Source: an uncultured Clostridia bacterium (lineage in GTDB: Bacteria > Bacillota > Clostridia > Oscillospirales > Oscillospiraceae). Taken from it: a DNA stretch of 44,303 nucleotides. A program made the translations under genes and the position numbers. Numbering within the stretch: the first letter of the stretch is position 1; each line of letters starts with the position of its first letter. The DNA lies in the NCBI GenBank assembly GCA_946550725.1, contig CAMNQX010000016.1, positions 1 to 44,303 on the forward strand, written 5' to 3'. Under the pieces are notes generated by a model. That model saw only the letters and a program-made list of their open reading frames with translations, had not been told where the DNA came from and searched no databases. Below are positions 14,426 through 21,764 of this stretch, piece by piece.

Positions 14426-15580
14426 TCAAGATAAGGTAGTGAACAGCATGGCCTTGGCCTCCTGCAGCCCGTGGACCAGGGCATCCACGTCCTCCTTGGT
14501 GGACGCGTGCCCGAAGGAGATGCGCAACGCCCCGTCCAGCCAGGGCTTGGGCAGGCCCAGGGCGGCGTAGACGTGGCTGGGCTTATTCTTGTGGCAGGCA
14601 GAACCAGCAGAAAGATATACGCCTCGATCACTCAGGAAGTTCACTACCGGCTGGCTCTTATACCCCGGCAGGGTCACCGCCAGAATGTGGGGCGCGTCGC
14701 CGGGAGAGAGGAGCTTCAGGTCGGCGACGTTCTCCTGCAGGGTGCGGGCGGCGTAGTCCCGCAGGGCCGCCAACCGCTCCATCTCCGCCTTCTGCTCCTG
14801 AAAGCCCTCCGCAACGGCGGCAGCAAAGGCGGCGATCATAGGCGTTGGCTCGGTGCCCGAGCGCAGACCATTTTCCTGTCCGCCGCCCAAAATAAGGGGG
14901 GGCAGCTTCACGCCCTTTTTCAGGTACATACAGCCGATGCCCTTGGGCGCGCCGATCTTATGGCCGGAGACGCTGAGGGCGTCCACCCCCAGGTCCCTGG
15001 GGGTGAAGGGGACCTTCAGAAAGCCCTGAACGGCATCGCAGTGGAAGAAGATATCCTTTTTGAACGCCTTGGCGGCTTTGGCGCACTCCGCCACCGGCTG
15101 GATGCTGCCCAGCTCGTTGTTCACCAGCATCATGGAGCACAGCACCGTGTCCTCCCGCAGGGCGGCCTTGAAATCCTCCGCCGACACATGGCCCGACCCG
15201 TCTACCGGCAGGTAGGTCACATCAAACCCTCTGTTGGCCAGAGCCTTCACCGGCTCCAGCACGGCGGAGTGCTCCAGGTTGGTGGTGATGATGTGCCCAC
15301 CCCGCCGTCCCGCGCCCCGGGTGACCGCCCAGTTGTCGCTCTCCGTGCCGCCGGAGGTAAAGATGACCTCCTCGGGCTGACAGCCCAAGGCCCCCGCCAC
15401 CGTGCGGCGGTGCTCCTTCAGCTCCTTGCTAGCGTCCTGGCCCAGTCGGTATTGGGCAGAGGGGTTGCCCCACCGCTCCATGGCCGCCTCCGCCGCCCGG
15501 ATGGCGGCGGGACGCACCGGAGTGGTGGCGGCGTTGTCCAAATAGTGTCCTCTCAAAGCTCCTTGTTCCAAAGAGATCAC
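14426..15580 (-). CDS. Cysteine desulfurase (NifS/IscS-like, class V aminotransferase fold)
   Basis: A PLP enzyme that takes sulfur from L-cysteine for Fe-S clusters or thiolation. Motifs: YLDNAATTPV at the start, the substrate-cofactor region NLEHSAVLEPVKAL, HCDAVQGFLK, the PLP lysine in SVSGHKIGAPKG, RSGTEPTP, and the persulfide cysteine in SAGSACHKNKPSH. The frame opens at ATG 15610, but the promoter found at 15614-15642 would start transcription at about that base. GTG 15580, with AAAGGA about 11 nt upstream, is therefore the better start (384 residues), or 394 if leaderless. No IscU-like scaffold or ThiI/MnmA is adjacent; the next gene is a MATE transporter. Confidence 0.9.
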   Translation of the reverse strand: MISLEQGALRGHYLDNAATTPVRPAAIRAAEAAMERWGNPSAQYRLGQDASKELKEHRRTVAGALGCQPEEVIFTSGGTESDNWAVTRGAGRRGGHIITTNLEHSAVLEPVKALANRGFDVTYLPVDGSGHVSAEDFKAALREDTVLCSMMLVNNELGSIQPVAECAKAAKAFKKDIFFHCDAVQGFLKVPFTPRDLGVDALSVSGHKIGAPKGIGCMYLKKGVKLPPLILGGGQENGLRSGTEPTPMIAAFAAAVAEGFQEQKAEMERLAALRDYAARTLQENVADLKLLSPGDAPHILAVTLPGYKSQPVVNFLSDRGVYLSAGSACHKNKPSHVYAALGLPKPWLDGALRISFGHASTKEDVDALVHGLQEAKAMLFTTLS

Positions 15581-15613
15581 CCGCTGTTCTTTCCTTTTTT
15601 GCGATTCCATGTT

Positions 15614-15642
15614 ATGATATCAACAATCACGGTCCTTGTCAA
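15614..15642 (-). promoter_or_regulatory. SigA-type promoter of cysteine desulfurase operon
   Basis: On the minus strand, TTGACA (15642-15637), a 17-nt spacer and TATCAT (15619-15614). It predicts transcription starting near 15607 and is the evidence against using ATG 15610 as the start codon. Confidence 0.85.
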
Positions 15643-15668
15643 CGAGGCCGCAAGGGGGAGGGAGCGTT

Positions 15669-17021
15669 TTGACCCAGGAATTTTGGGCGGAATACGTGTT
15701 GGAAAACCGGGTGAATGACGAGCCGCAGGTGGACTACCGGCCCGTCTTCGCCACTGAACTCGCTCCCCGACTGGAGGGTTTGTCTCCCGCAGAGGCCGCT
15801 TTAGAGGTCAACCTCTGGTGCGCCGAGCACGTGACCTACCGCTTCAACGACAGCCCCACCGCCGACCCTCTGACCACCTACTATCGCGGACACGGGCGGT
15901 GCGGGGAGGAATCGGTGTTCACCGTGGCGGCCATGCGTTCCGCCGGCATCCCCGCCCGGCAGGTGTATGTCCCCCGCTGGTCCCACTGCGACGACAACCA
16001 CGCCTGGGTGGAGGTGTTCGTGGAGGGTGGCTGGCACTATCTGGGCGCCTGCGAGCCGGAGCCTGTCCTGGACCGGGGCTGGTTCACCGCCCCCGCCCGC
16101 CGGGCCATGCTGGTGCGAAGCCGCAGGCGGGACGGCAGCTACGAGAACCAGACCGCACGGTACGCCCCCACCCAGCTCTGGCGGTTCCACACCGGCTGCC
16201 CCGGCGGGACCCTCACCCTGTGGGTGCTCAACGAGGGCGCGTTCCACCCCATCCTGACCCTCCCAACGGATGAACAGGGGGACGCGGTCCAGGAGCTGGG
16301 CATCGGCGACCTCCTGGCCACGGTGGAGGCCCCCGGCGTGTGGGGGGAGCTGCTGTGCAAGGGCAAGCAGGGCAGTGAATTTACCATTCCCCTGGGCAGA
16401 CCGGTCTATTCCCCGGAACGGGTCCTGCGGTTTGAGGCCCCCGATCCGCCCCTGGACTTCCCCCCTCCCTTGACCTCCGCCCAGCGGCTTCGCCGGGAAG
16501 AAATGTTAGCCCAGGCGGCGGAACGCCGTGCTTTGTGGGCCGCGTCCCACCAGGATGCTGTCAACGCGCCCCTTCGTCCCGGCGGCCAGGGCTTCCCGCC
16601 GTCCCTGGCGGACCGGGCGGTGGCCTGCACCCGCCTGCCCTGCGGCGACCAGCTGTTTGTGGTCGGTCCTGCCGGGGCGGAGCTGGCTCCTCCCGCCGCC
16701 GCCCCGGACCAGCTTCTGCGCCCCCAGCCTATGCCCATCCGGGTCTCCGGTCCCCGCCTTCTGGCCTGGCTGCGTCCGGGGGAAGAGCCTACCGCCCACT
16801 TTCTGAATGAGCTGGCCGCTCTGGACGCGCCCTTCCCCGTCCCCGTGGAGCCCCGGACAGACCCTCCCCCCACCGACCTACCCCGGGTACTGGGGCTGGA
16901 CCCGGAGCAGCTGCCCCTGTTGGCGCTGGTGGGGCGGGATGGCCTCTGCCACTACGCCGGGGGCGGCTACCAAGTCGGCTCGGCGGCCCTCCTGGCCCGG
17001 CTGGCTTCCCTTCTCTTGTAA
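15669..17021 (+). CDS. Transglutaminase-like protein with long C-terminal region
   Basis: About 450 residues. The N-terminal part carries a transglutaminase/papain-like core: catalytic Cys78 in GRCGEES, His111 in DNHAWVEVFVEGGWHYLGACEP and an acidic third member about a dozen residues later. In bacteria this fold serves as a protease, peptidase or cross-linking enzyme. Beyond residue 150 follow a beta-rich region (TLTLWVLNEGAFHPILTL) and a Pro/Ala-rich C-terminus I do not recognise. No signal peptide or membrane segment is seen, so it appears cytoplasmic. Start TTG 15669 is chosen for the GGGGGAGGGA ribosome site just upstream. It is divergent from the cysteine desulfurase operon and monocistronic. 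Confidence 0.82.
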   Translation: MTQEFWAEYVLENRVNDEPQVDYRPVFATELAPRLEGLSPAEAALEVNLWCAEHVTYRFNDSPTADPLTTYYRGHGRCGEESVFTVAAMRSAGIPARQVYVPRWSHCDDNHAWVEVFVEGGWHYLGACEPEPVLDRGWFTAPARRAMLVRSRRRDGSYENQTARYAPTQLWRFHTGCPGGTLTLWVLNEGAFHPILTLPTDEQGDAVQELGIGDLLATVEAPGVWGELLCKGKQGSEFTIPLGRPVYSPERVLRFEAPDPPLDFPPPLTSAQRLRREEMLAQAAERRALWAASHQDAVNAPLRPGGQGFPPSLADRAVACTRLPCGDQLFVVGPAGAELAPPAAAPDQLLRPQPMPIRVSGPRLLAWLRPGEEPTAHFLNELAALDAPFPVPVEPRTDPPPTDLPRVLGLDPEQLPLLALVGRDGLCHYAGGGYQVGSAALLARLASLLL

Positions 17022-17040
17022 CCAGGCGGACAAACAACAA

Positions 17041-17073
17041 AAAGGAACGAACCAACCGGTTCGTTCCTTTTTT
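17041..17073. terminator. Bidirectional terminator, transglutaminase and VanW genes
   Basis: A 13-bp stem AAAGGAACGAACC / GGTTCGTTCCTTT (17041-17053, 17058-17070) with loop AACC. It is followed by TTT on the plus strand and preceded by A-rich sequence for the minus strand. Confidence 0.9.
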
Positions 17074-17082
17074 GTGTTCTGC

Positions 17083-19023
17083 TCATTCTTCCGGTACGCC
17101 GGGGGGCAACAGGGAAATGTCCACCGGCGGCGGCGTGGGGGCGGGGGTGGCGGTCGGCTCCGGCTCTGCGGGGGGACTGCTCGGCTCTGCCGAGGGGGTC
17201 ACCGGCGGCTCAGAGGGCGCCACCGGAGGAGCGGTCGGCTCCACAGGGGGCGCGGTGGGCGTTACGGGGGGCGCCGTCGGCTCCACCGGCGGCACAGAGG
17301 GAGCCGTTGTGGGTTCCACAGGCGGCGCACTGGGGTCAGGCTGAGGCGCGATCCCCGCCTCGGGCACGCCGTCCAAGGGATTGTAGCCGATGATCTTGTT
17401 GCTGGGACGGTAAGTGTCGGTGGAGACCCACTCCCGGCTGAGGAGGGTGCCGTCGGCGGCGTAGGTGTTCTTATAGACCTCCACCTTCTTGCCCGTGTGC
17501 GCCCCTTGCACTACCTTGGTTGTGCCCCGGGGGATCTCCGGGTCAGCCTCGTACGAGACCCCCGCCGGAGTGGTGGACAGGCGGACGGACTCCATCTTCA
17601 CATAGGTGTCGTCGGTCTTGGTGCCGTAAATACGGGCGGTAAGTACCCGATTCTCAATGGTCATGGATACTTTTATGGGGTACTTGGTGTTGTTGGCGAA
17701 CACGTAGTCCAGATTGGGCCAGCTCACCGTGGCGTCGATGCCCTCGGGCATATAGGACACGGTATACATATGGTTCTTGCGGTTCACGATCTCCAGGTTG
17801 GCATTGAGGCAGGCCAGATAGAGGGTGCTGGAGGGCTGGCACACGCCGCCGCCCACCATCATCTCCTGGCCCTTGGAGGTATACCCGGTGGCCTCCCGGT
17901 AGCCCTTGGCGGTGGTGCGCTGTCCGGTGGTCTGGTTGTAGGACATCTGCTGTCCGGGGAGAAGCACCACGCCGTCACAGGCGGCGGCGGACAGGCGGAC
18001 GTTGGTGACGCGGTTGGCGTCCCCGGTGATCTTGCTGGAGCCTTCGCCCAAAATGTCCCGGAAGAGGGTGGCCCGCAGCTCCAGGGTGGTCACGTCAGGC
18101 TGGGTAATTTCCAGCTCTACCGTACCGCTCTCCCCCTCCGCCAGCGTGCCGTACACGGCCTTGGCCTTGGCGGGGTCCAGCTTCAGGCCCAGACGGTGGG
18201 GGATGACCTCGTCGGTCTCCACGTCCAGCGCCGCGTCCAGCGGCTCCCGGGCCACGTCGGCGGCCATTTTGTCAAAGTCCGGCTCCTGGGGCGGGGTGGT
18301 GATGATCTTGGCCTCCACGTTCTCGGCCTGGCCCGCCTCCAGCAGGCCGCGCAGCTGCCGTTCCAGGTCCTCGACCTCCACCTGCTGCCCGGTCTTGCCC
18401 TTGGTGATCGCCAGGTCCGCGGTCTCCTCCGTCTCCTCCACGGTCCAGACCGTTTCCACCACGCCGCCGCCCACCAGGGCGTTGGCCTGACGGACGATGT
18501 CGTCAATATAACCCTCGTTCCCGATCCGCATGACATAGCCCACGTCGGTTTTCTTGCCCAGCAGCCCGGACAGGTACTTCCCGCCCCGGCTGAAGAAGTT
18601 TGCGTTTTCTCCCGCGCCCTGGGCCAACTGCGCCGTGACCTCCGGGTTCACCGTCAGCCCCGCGTCGCTGCCCCGCACCATGATCTGCTGTCCGTTCACA
18701 TGCACCGGGAACTCCAGCTTCCCGGACAGCTCGTTTACCGCTTCGTTCAGTTCAGACAGGGCTTGGGCCTGATCCTTGCCGCCCAACTCCACCCCCGCCG
18801 CCGTCACGCCGGGAAAGATCACGCCTTTGCTCGCCAAGCTGTTCGCATACGCGCACAGCCCTAAGTACGCCGCCAGCACAACGGCGGCGACGATGGCGAC
18901 GATGAGCACAGGCAGCCTCCACTTGCCGCCCTTGTGGTTGGGATCCAGCCGCCGCCCCTGCTGGGGTACGCCGCCCTCCTCTTGGGCAGGAGGCGCCGGG
19001 GTCTGGAATTCTTTTTCGTCCAA
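17083..19023 (-). CDS. VanW-family cell-wall protein with G5 domain and Pro/Thr-rich tail
   Basis: A 646-residue bitopic protein. A cytoplasmic head precedes a membrane helix (about 36-58, LPVLIVAIVAAVVLAAYLGL). Then come peptidoglycan-binding-4-like repeats (about 90-330), a VanW domain (about 335-480; VRLSAAACDGVVLLPGQQMSYNQ, GGGVCQPSSTLY), a G5-type beta domain (about 485-560; PEIPRGTTKVVQGAHTGKKVEVYK) and an 80-residue tail of PPVEPTAPPVTP-like repeats. Proteins of this build are YoaR-like and bind the wall; the name VanW comes from a vancomycin cluster, but resistance is not implied. TTG 19023 follows AAGGAG by 10 nt. A consensus promoter lies at 19078-19106. Confidence 0.9.
   Translation of the reverse strand: MDEKEFQTPAPPAQEEGGVPQQGRRLDPNHKGGKWRLPVLIVAIVAAVVLAAYLGLCAYANSLASKGVIFPGVTAAGVELGGKDQAQALSELNEAVNELSGKLEFPVHVNGQQIMVRGSDAGLTVNPEVTAQLAQGAGENANFFSRGGKYLSGLLGKKTDVGYVMRIGNEGYIDDIVRQANALVGGGVVETVWTVEETEETADLAITKGKTGQQVEVEDLERQLRGLLEAGQAENVEAKIITTPPQEPDFDKMAADVAREPLDAALDVETDEVIPHRLGLKLDPAKAKAVYGTLAEGESGTVELEITQPDVTTLELRATLFRDILGEGSSKITGDANRVTNVRLSAAACDGVVLLPGQQMSYNQTTGQRTTAKGYREATGYTSKGQEMMVGGGVCQPSSTLYLACLNANLEIVNRKNHMYTVSYMPEGIDATVSWPNLDYVFANNTKYPIKVSMTIENRVLTARIYGTKTDDTYVKMESVRLSTTPAGVSYEADPEIPRGTTKVVQGAHTGKKVEVYKNTYAADGTLLSREWVSTDTYRPSNKIIGYNPLDGVPEAGIAPQPDPSAPPVEPTTAPSVPPVEPTAPPVTPTAPPVEPTAPPVAPSEPPVTPSAEPSSPPAEPEPTATPAPTPPPVDISLLPPGVPEE
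17116..17345 (-). repeat. Repetitive coding DNA for Pro/Thr tail of VanW protein
   Basis: Imperfect 15-30 bp repeats encode PPVEPT, PPVTPT and PPVAPS units. They form an extended wall-spanning tail and are a likely site of copy-number change by slippage. Confidence 0.75.
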
Positions 19024-19077
19024 GGTATTTCAACTCCTTCATGCGTCTCACAAGGAAATTTGCACATTCGTTTTTTC

Positions 19078-19106
19078 ATTATATGGGATTCCCTCTGAAA
19101 AAGCAA
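19078..19106 (-). promoter_or_regulatory. SigA-type promoter of VanW gene
   Basis: On the minus strand, TTGCTT (19106-19101), a 17-nt spacer and a perfect TATAAT (19083-19078). The leader is about 45 nt. Confidence 0.85.
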
Positions 19107-19173
19107 TAACAATTCGGTAACAAGAGGGGTTGATTTTTTAGGAAATTTTAAGCTTTTCTTCCCGCAAAATTTC

Positions 19174-19202
19174 TTTACTTTTCCGGGTTCCGGGTGTATA
19201 TT
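19174..19202 (+). promoter_or_regulatory. SigA-type promoter of XpaC-family gene
   Basis: TTTACT (19174-19179), a 17-nt spacer, then TATATT (19197-19202). It faces away from the VanW promoter within the 222-nt divergent spacer; I see nothing else in that spacer. Confidence 0.7.
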
Positions 19203-19245
19203 GTTCATACTGCGATTTTGTGACCACAACAAGGAGAGAATGGAC

Positions 19246-20538
19246 ATGGCGGAGTATCACTACAAATACACCCCCTCCAAAGGCTCCGGCGCCTCCAACG
19301 GCGGCGGGGGCGACGGCGACGATCTGTTTTCCTGGATCCTGATCGTCATCGCGCTGGCTGCTTTTTGGCCCCTGGGGCTTTTTCTGCTGTTCCGTAAGCT
19401 GATGAGCGCGTCCACCTCCAGCCGCTCCAACACCGGCCGCACCTCCGCCACCCGCTCGAATTATACCTACAACTACACCTACAACTACGACAAGGTGCGC
19501 TCCGCCGCCCGGGAGGCGAAGGAGGCTGTTCAGGATGCGGCGCAGAGCGTCTCCCAGAGCGTTAAGGACGCGGCGCGGAGCGTCTCCCAGCCCGCCCGGC
19601 CCCAGACAGCCTATCAGCCCAAGGCCAAGGTCAAGGCGGAGCCGATGCCGGGCACTATGGCACAAAAGCCCGTCAACCCCAAGGCGGGCCGGGGCTTTAT
19701 CATCACCGGTGGTATTCTCACCGGGACGTTTTTGTTCTGCCTCCTGATGACCGTTCTCGCCGCGCTGGCCGAGGGGTTCGTCTGGGATTTCCTGCCCGCC
19801 CTGGGCGCGCTGGGGTGCTTTACGGGGATCGGCCTCATTTTCCTCTATGTGGGCCTGTTCCGCCGCAAGAAGGTGAAGATGTTCCGCAAGTACCTGATGC
19901 TCATCGGGATGCGGAAGAGCGTCTCCATCTCCACCCTGGCCAAGGCCACCCGTCGCAGCTACAAGAAGGTGTGCGACGATCTGCAGGACATGCTGGACCA
20001 GGGTATCCTGCCCATCGGCTACCTGGACCTCTCCAACGACAAGCTGGTGCTGACCACCGAAGGCATTGAGGACGAACTGGACGAGGACGAGGAGGAGGAA
20101 AAGGTGGAGGAGGCCAAGCCCGACGGCGGCGTTCTGGCGGAGATCCGCGCCGTCAACGACTCCATCCCCGACCCGGTGATGTCCGCCAAGATCGACCGCA
20201 TTGAGGAGATCACAGGGAAGATCTTGGACTACCAGCGCAAATATCCCGCCAAGGCGGGGCAGCTGCGCAATTTCCTTAACTACTACCTCCCCACCACCCT
20301 CAAAATCCTCCGGGCCTACGCCCAACTGGAGGAGCAGGGCATCGAGGGGGAGAACATCTCCGCCGCCAAGGCCCGTATCGAGGGGATGATGGACAAGGTG
20401 GTGGAGGGCTTCGAGAAGCAGCTCGACAAGCTGTTCCAGAACGACGCGCTGGACATCTCCAGCGACGTGGCGGTGCTGGAAAAAATGCTGGAAAACGACG
20501 GGCTGGGCAGCTCGGGGATGACCATGGGCGGCGTGTAA
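19246..20538 (+). CDS. XpaC-family (5-bromo-4-chloroindolyl phosphate hydrolysis) membrane protein
   Basis: About 430 residues, starting at the ATG 9 nt after AAGGAG (an ATG two codons earlier is too close). N-terminal: a Tyr/Gly-rich head (MAEYHYKYTPSKGSG), a membrane segment (LFSWILIVIALAAFWPLGLFLLF), a Ser/Tyr-rich linker with YTYNYTYNYD, amphipathic KEAVQDAAQSVSQSVKDAARSVSQ, then two more membrane segments (about 150-205). The C-terminal cytosolic part contains a short winged-helix-like stretch (SISTLAKATRRSYKKVCDDLQDMLDQGI), an acidic run (DELDEDEEEEK) and the helical XpaC domain (about 300-430; ILDYQRKYPAKAGQLRNFLNYYLPTTLKILRAY). The usual partner telA is not adjacent. The true molecular function is unknown despite the family name. 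Confidence 0.8.
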   Translation: MAEYHYKYTPSKGSGASNGGGGDGDDLFSWILIVIALAAFWPLGLFLLFRKLMSASTSSRSNTGRTSATRSNYTYNYTYNYDKVRSAAREAKEAVQDAAQSVSQSVKDAARSVSQPARPQTAYQPKAKVKAEPMPGTMAQKPVNPKAGRGFIITGGILTGTFLFCLLMTVLAALAEGFVWDFLPALGALGCFTGIGLIFLYVGLFRRKKVKMFRKYLMLIGMRKSVSISTLAKATRRSYKKVCDDLQDMLDQGILPIGYLDLSNDKLVLTTEGIEDELDEDEEEEKVEEAKPDGGVLAEIRAVNDSIPDPVMSAKIDRIEEITGKILDYQRKYPAKAGQLRNFLNYYLPTTLKILRAYAQLEEQGIEGENISAAKARIEGMMDKVVEGFEKQLDKLFQNDALDISSDVAVLEKMLENDGLGSSGMTMGGV

Positions 20539-20561
20539 GCCCAACCAGATGGTTTTGTCAA

Positions 20562-20597
20562 AAAAGGCGGCGGGAAATTGATTCCCTGCCGCCTTTT
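20562..20597 (+). terminator. Terminator after XpaC-family gene
   Basis: The arms AAAAGGCGGCGGGAA (20562-20576) and TTCCCTGCCGCCTTTT (20582-20597), with one bulge, form a strong hairpin ending in a T-run. It lies 24 nt after the stop codon and 4 nt before the next promoter. Confidence 0.85.
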
Positions 20598-20601
20598 CCC
20601 G

Positions 20602-20630
20602 TTGACGAAAAACCGGAGATGTTGTAGAAT
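20602..20630 (+). promoter_or_regulatory. SigA-type promoter of zinc-ribbon/Ig-like gene and P1 peptidase
   Basis: TTGACG (20602-20607), a 17-nt spacer, then TAGAAT (20625-20630). A TTATGTNAAC copy (minus orientation, 20641-20650) lies in the leader just downstream of the expected start. Confidence 0.8.
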
Positions 20631-20640
20631 AAGATGATGT

Positions 20641-20650
20641 GTTAACATAA
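20641..20650 (-). repeat. Dispersed motif TTATGTNAAC, copy 7
   Basis: GTTAACATAA on the plus strand, in the untranslated leader of the zinc-ribbon/Ig-like gene. The only exact copy outside a coding region. Confidence 0.6.
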
Positions 20651-20683
20651 GACGGATACCAACCAGTAAGGAGGGCGATCCAA

Positions 20684-21763
20684 ATGCCAAAAAGCCATAC
20701 GGAATTGATCCACTGCGACAACTGCGGGGAGGACTTTGCCGCCACCTACCGCCGCTGCCCCTTCTGCAACGCCAAGCCCGGCCAGCGCGCGCCAAAGGAC
20801 GACGCCATGGACTATCACGAGCCGGCTGAGCCGGTGGAATACGAGCCGGCCTACGACACCCGCCCCATCTTCCGCAACGGCGGCGGCAAGCGGCTGGCCG
20901 GTGGTGGAGGCGGCGGAGGCGGAGGCTACCGCCAACGCAGAAACGGTCCTCCCATCGGCAAGATCCTGCTCTATGTGGGCACTGCCCTTGTGATCCTGGC
21001 GGCGGTATGGATCATCACCGTGAAGGTCCTGCCCCGCTTCTTCCCCGCTCAGTCCTCCGTGGAGCCGTCCCCCTCCCCCACTGAGGCGGTCACTCCCACC
21101 CCCGTTCCTCCCTCTCCCTCTGTGGAGCCTACCGAGGCGGTGACGCCCACCCCGGACGTAACGCCCACCGACCCCGTGGCCGTCACCGACGCGCCCGCGC
21201 CCTCTCCCTCCGTCTCCGCCGCCCCTTCGGCGTTGACCCTCAGCTCCGTTGACTTCACCCTCTCCCCCAAGTGGCCCACCTACCAGATGAAGGTCACGGG
21301 AGCCACGGGGAAGGTGACCTATTCCATCGGCAGCCCCAGCGTGGCCACCGTCTCTGACAGCGGCCTGGTCACCGCCGTCGCCAACGGCTGGACGGTGCTC
21401 ACCGTCACCGACGAGGCCGGGGCCACCGCCAAGTGTGACGTGCGGGTGGCCGGGATGGCGAAGGCCGACCCGCCCGCCGCCACAGACAGCGGCGGCAGCT
21501 CCGGTAATTCCGGCAGCTCTGGCGGCACATCCTCCTCCGGCGCCAAGCTGAGCACCGAGGACTTTACCCTCTCCCAGAAGCTGGGCTACACCGCCCAGCT
21601 CTCCGTGCGGGGCGGCACGGCGGTGGGCTGGTCGTCCAGCGACGAGAGCGTCGCCACCGTGTCCGGCAGCGGACTGGTCACCGGCGTCTCCAAGGGCACG
21701 GCCACCATCACCTGCACCCTGTCCGACGGCTCCAAGCTCACCTCCATCGCCCGGGTGTACTGA
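20684..21763 (+). CDS. Zinc-ribbon membrane protein with two Ig-like (BIG2-type) extracellular domains
   Basis: A 359-residue protein of mixed topology. A cytoplasmic zinc ribbon (CDNCGEDF...CPFCN, residues 11-29) precedes an acidic linker, a run of nine glycines (about 74-82), one membrane helix (about 94-116, ILLYVGTALVILAAVWIITV), a Pro/Thr/Ser stalk and two Ig-like repeats (about 185-258 and 290-359). Each repeat has the BIG2 signature (SVATVSDSGLVTAVANG; SVATVSGSGLVTGVSKGTATIT). It could link an internal metal- or redox-sensitive head with an adhesive exterior; that is speculation. AAGGAGG lies upstream. The next gene starts one base after its stop, so the two are co-translated. Confidence 0.8.
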   Translation: MPKSHTELIHCDNCGEDFAATYRRCPFCNAKPGQRAPKDDAMDYHEPAEPVEYEPAYDTRPIFRNGGGKRLAGGGGGGGGGYRQRRNGPPIGKILLYVGTALVILAAVWIITVKVLPRFFPAQSSVEPSPSPTEAVTPTPVPPSPSVEPTEAVTPTPDVTPTDPVAVTDAPAPSPSVSAAPSALTLSSVDFTLSPKWPTYQMKVTGATGKVTYSIGSPSVATVSDSGLVTAVANGWTVLTVTDEAGATAKCDVRVAGMAKADPPAATDSGGSSGNSGSSGGTSSSGAKLSTEDFTLSQKLGYTAQLSVRGGTAVGWSSSDESVATVSGSGLVTGVSKGTATITCTLSDGSKLTSIARVY

Positions 21764-21764
21764 G

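Noticed and set aside
17116-17345. CRISPR-like or satellite repeat
   Set aside because: The repeats are irregular and encode Pro/Thr units in frame with the VanW protein; there are no spacers.
16807-18864. 685-codon plus-strand open frame opposite the VanW gene
   Set aside because: It begins within the transglutaminase gene in another frame, runs through the terminator at 17041-17073 and lacks any domain; a shadow.
17083-19023. Vancomycin resistance locus
   Set aside because: The VanW domain alone is common in wall proteins; no vanHAX-type ligase or regulator is nearby.
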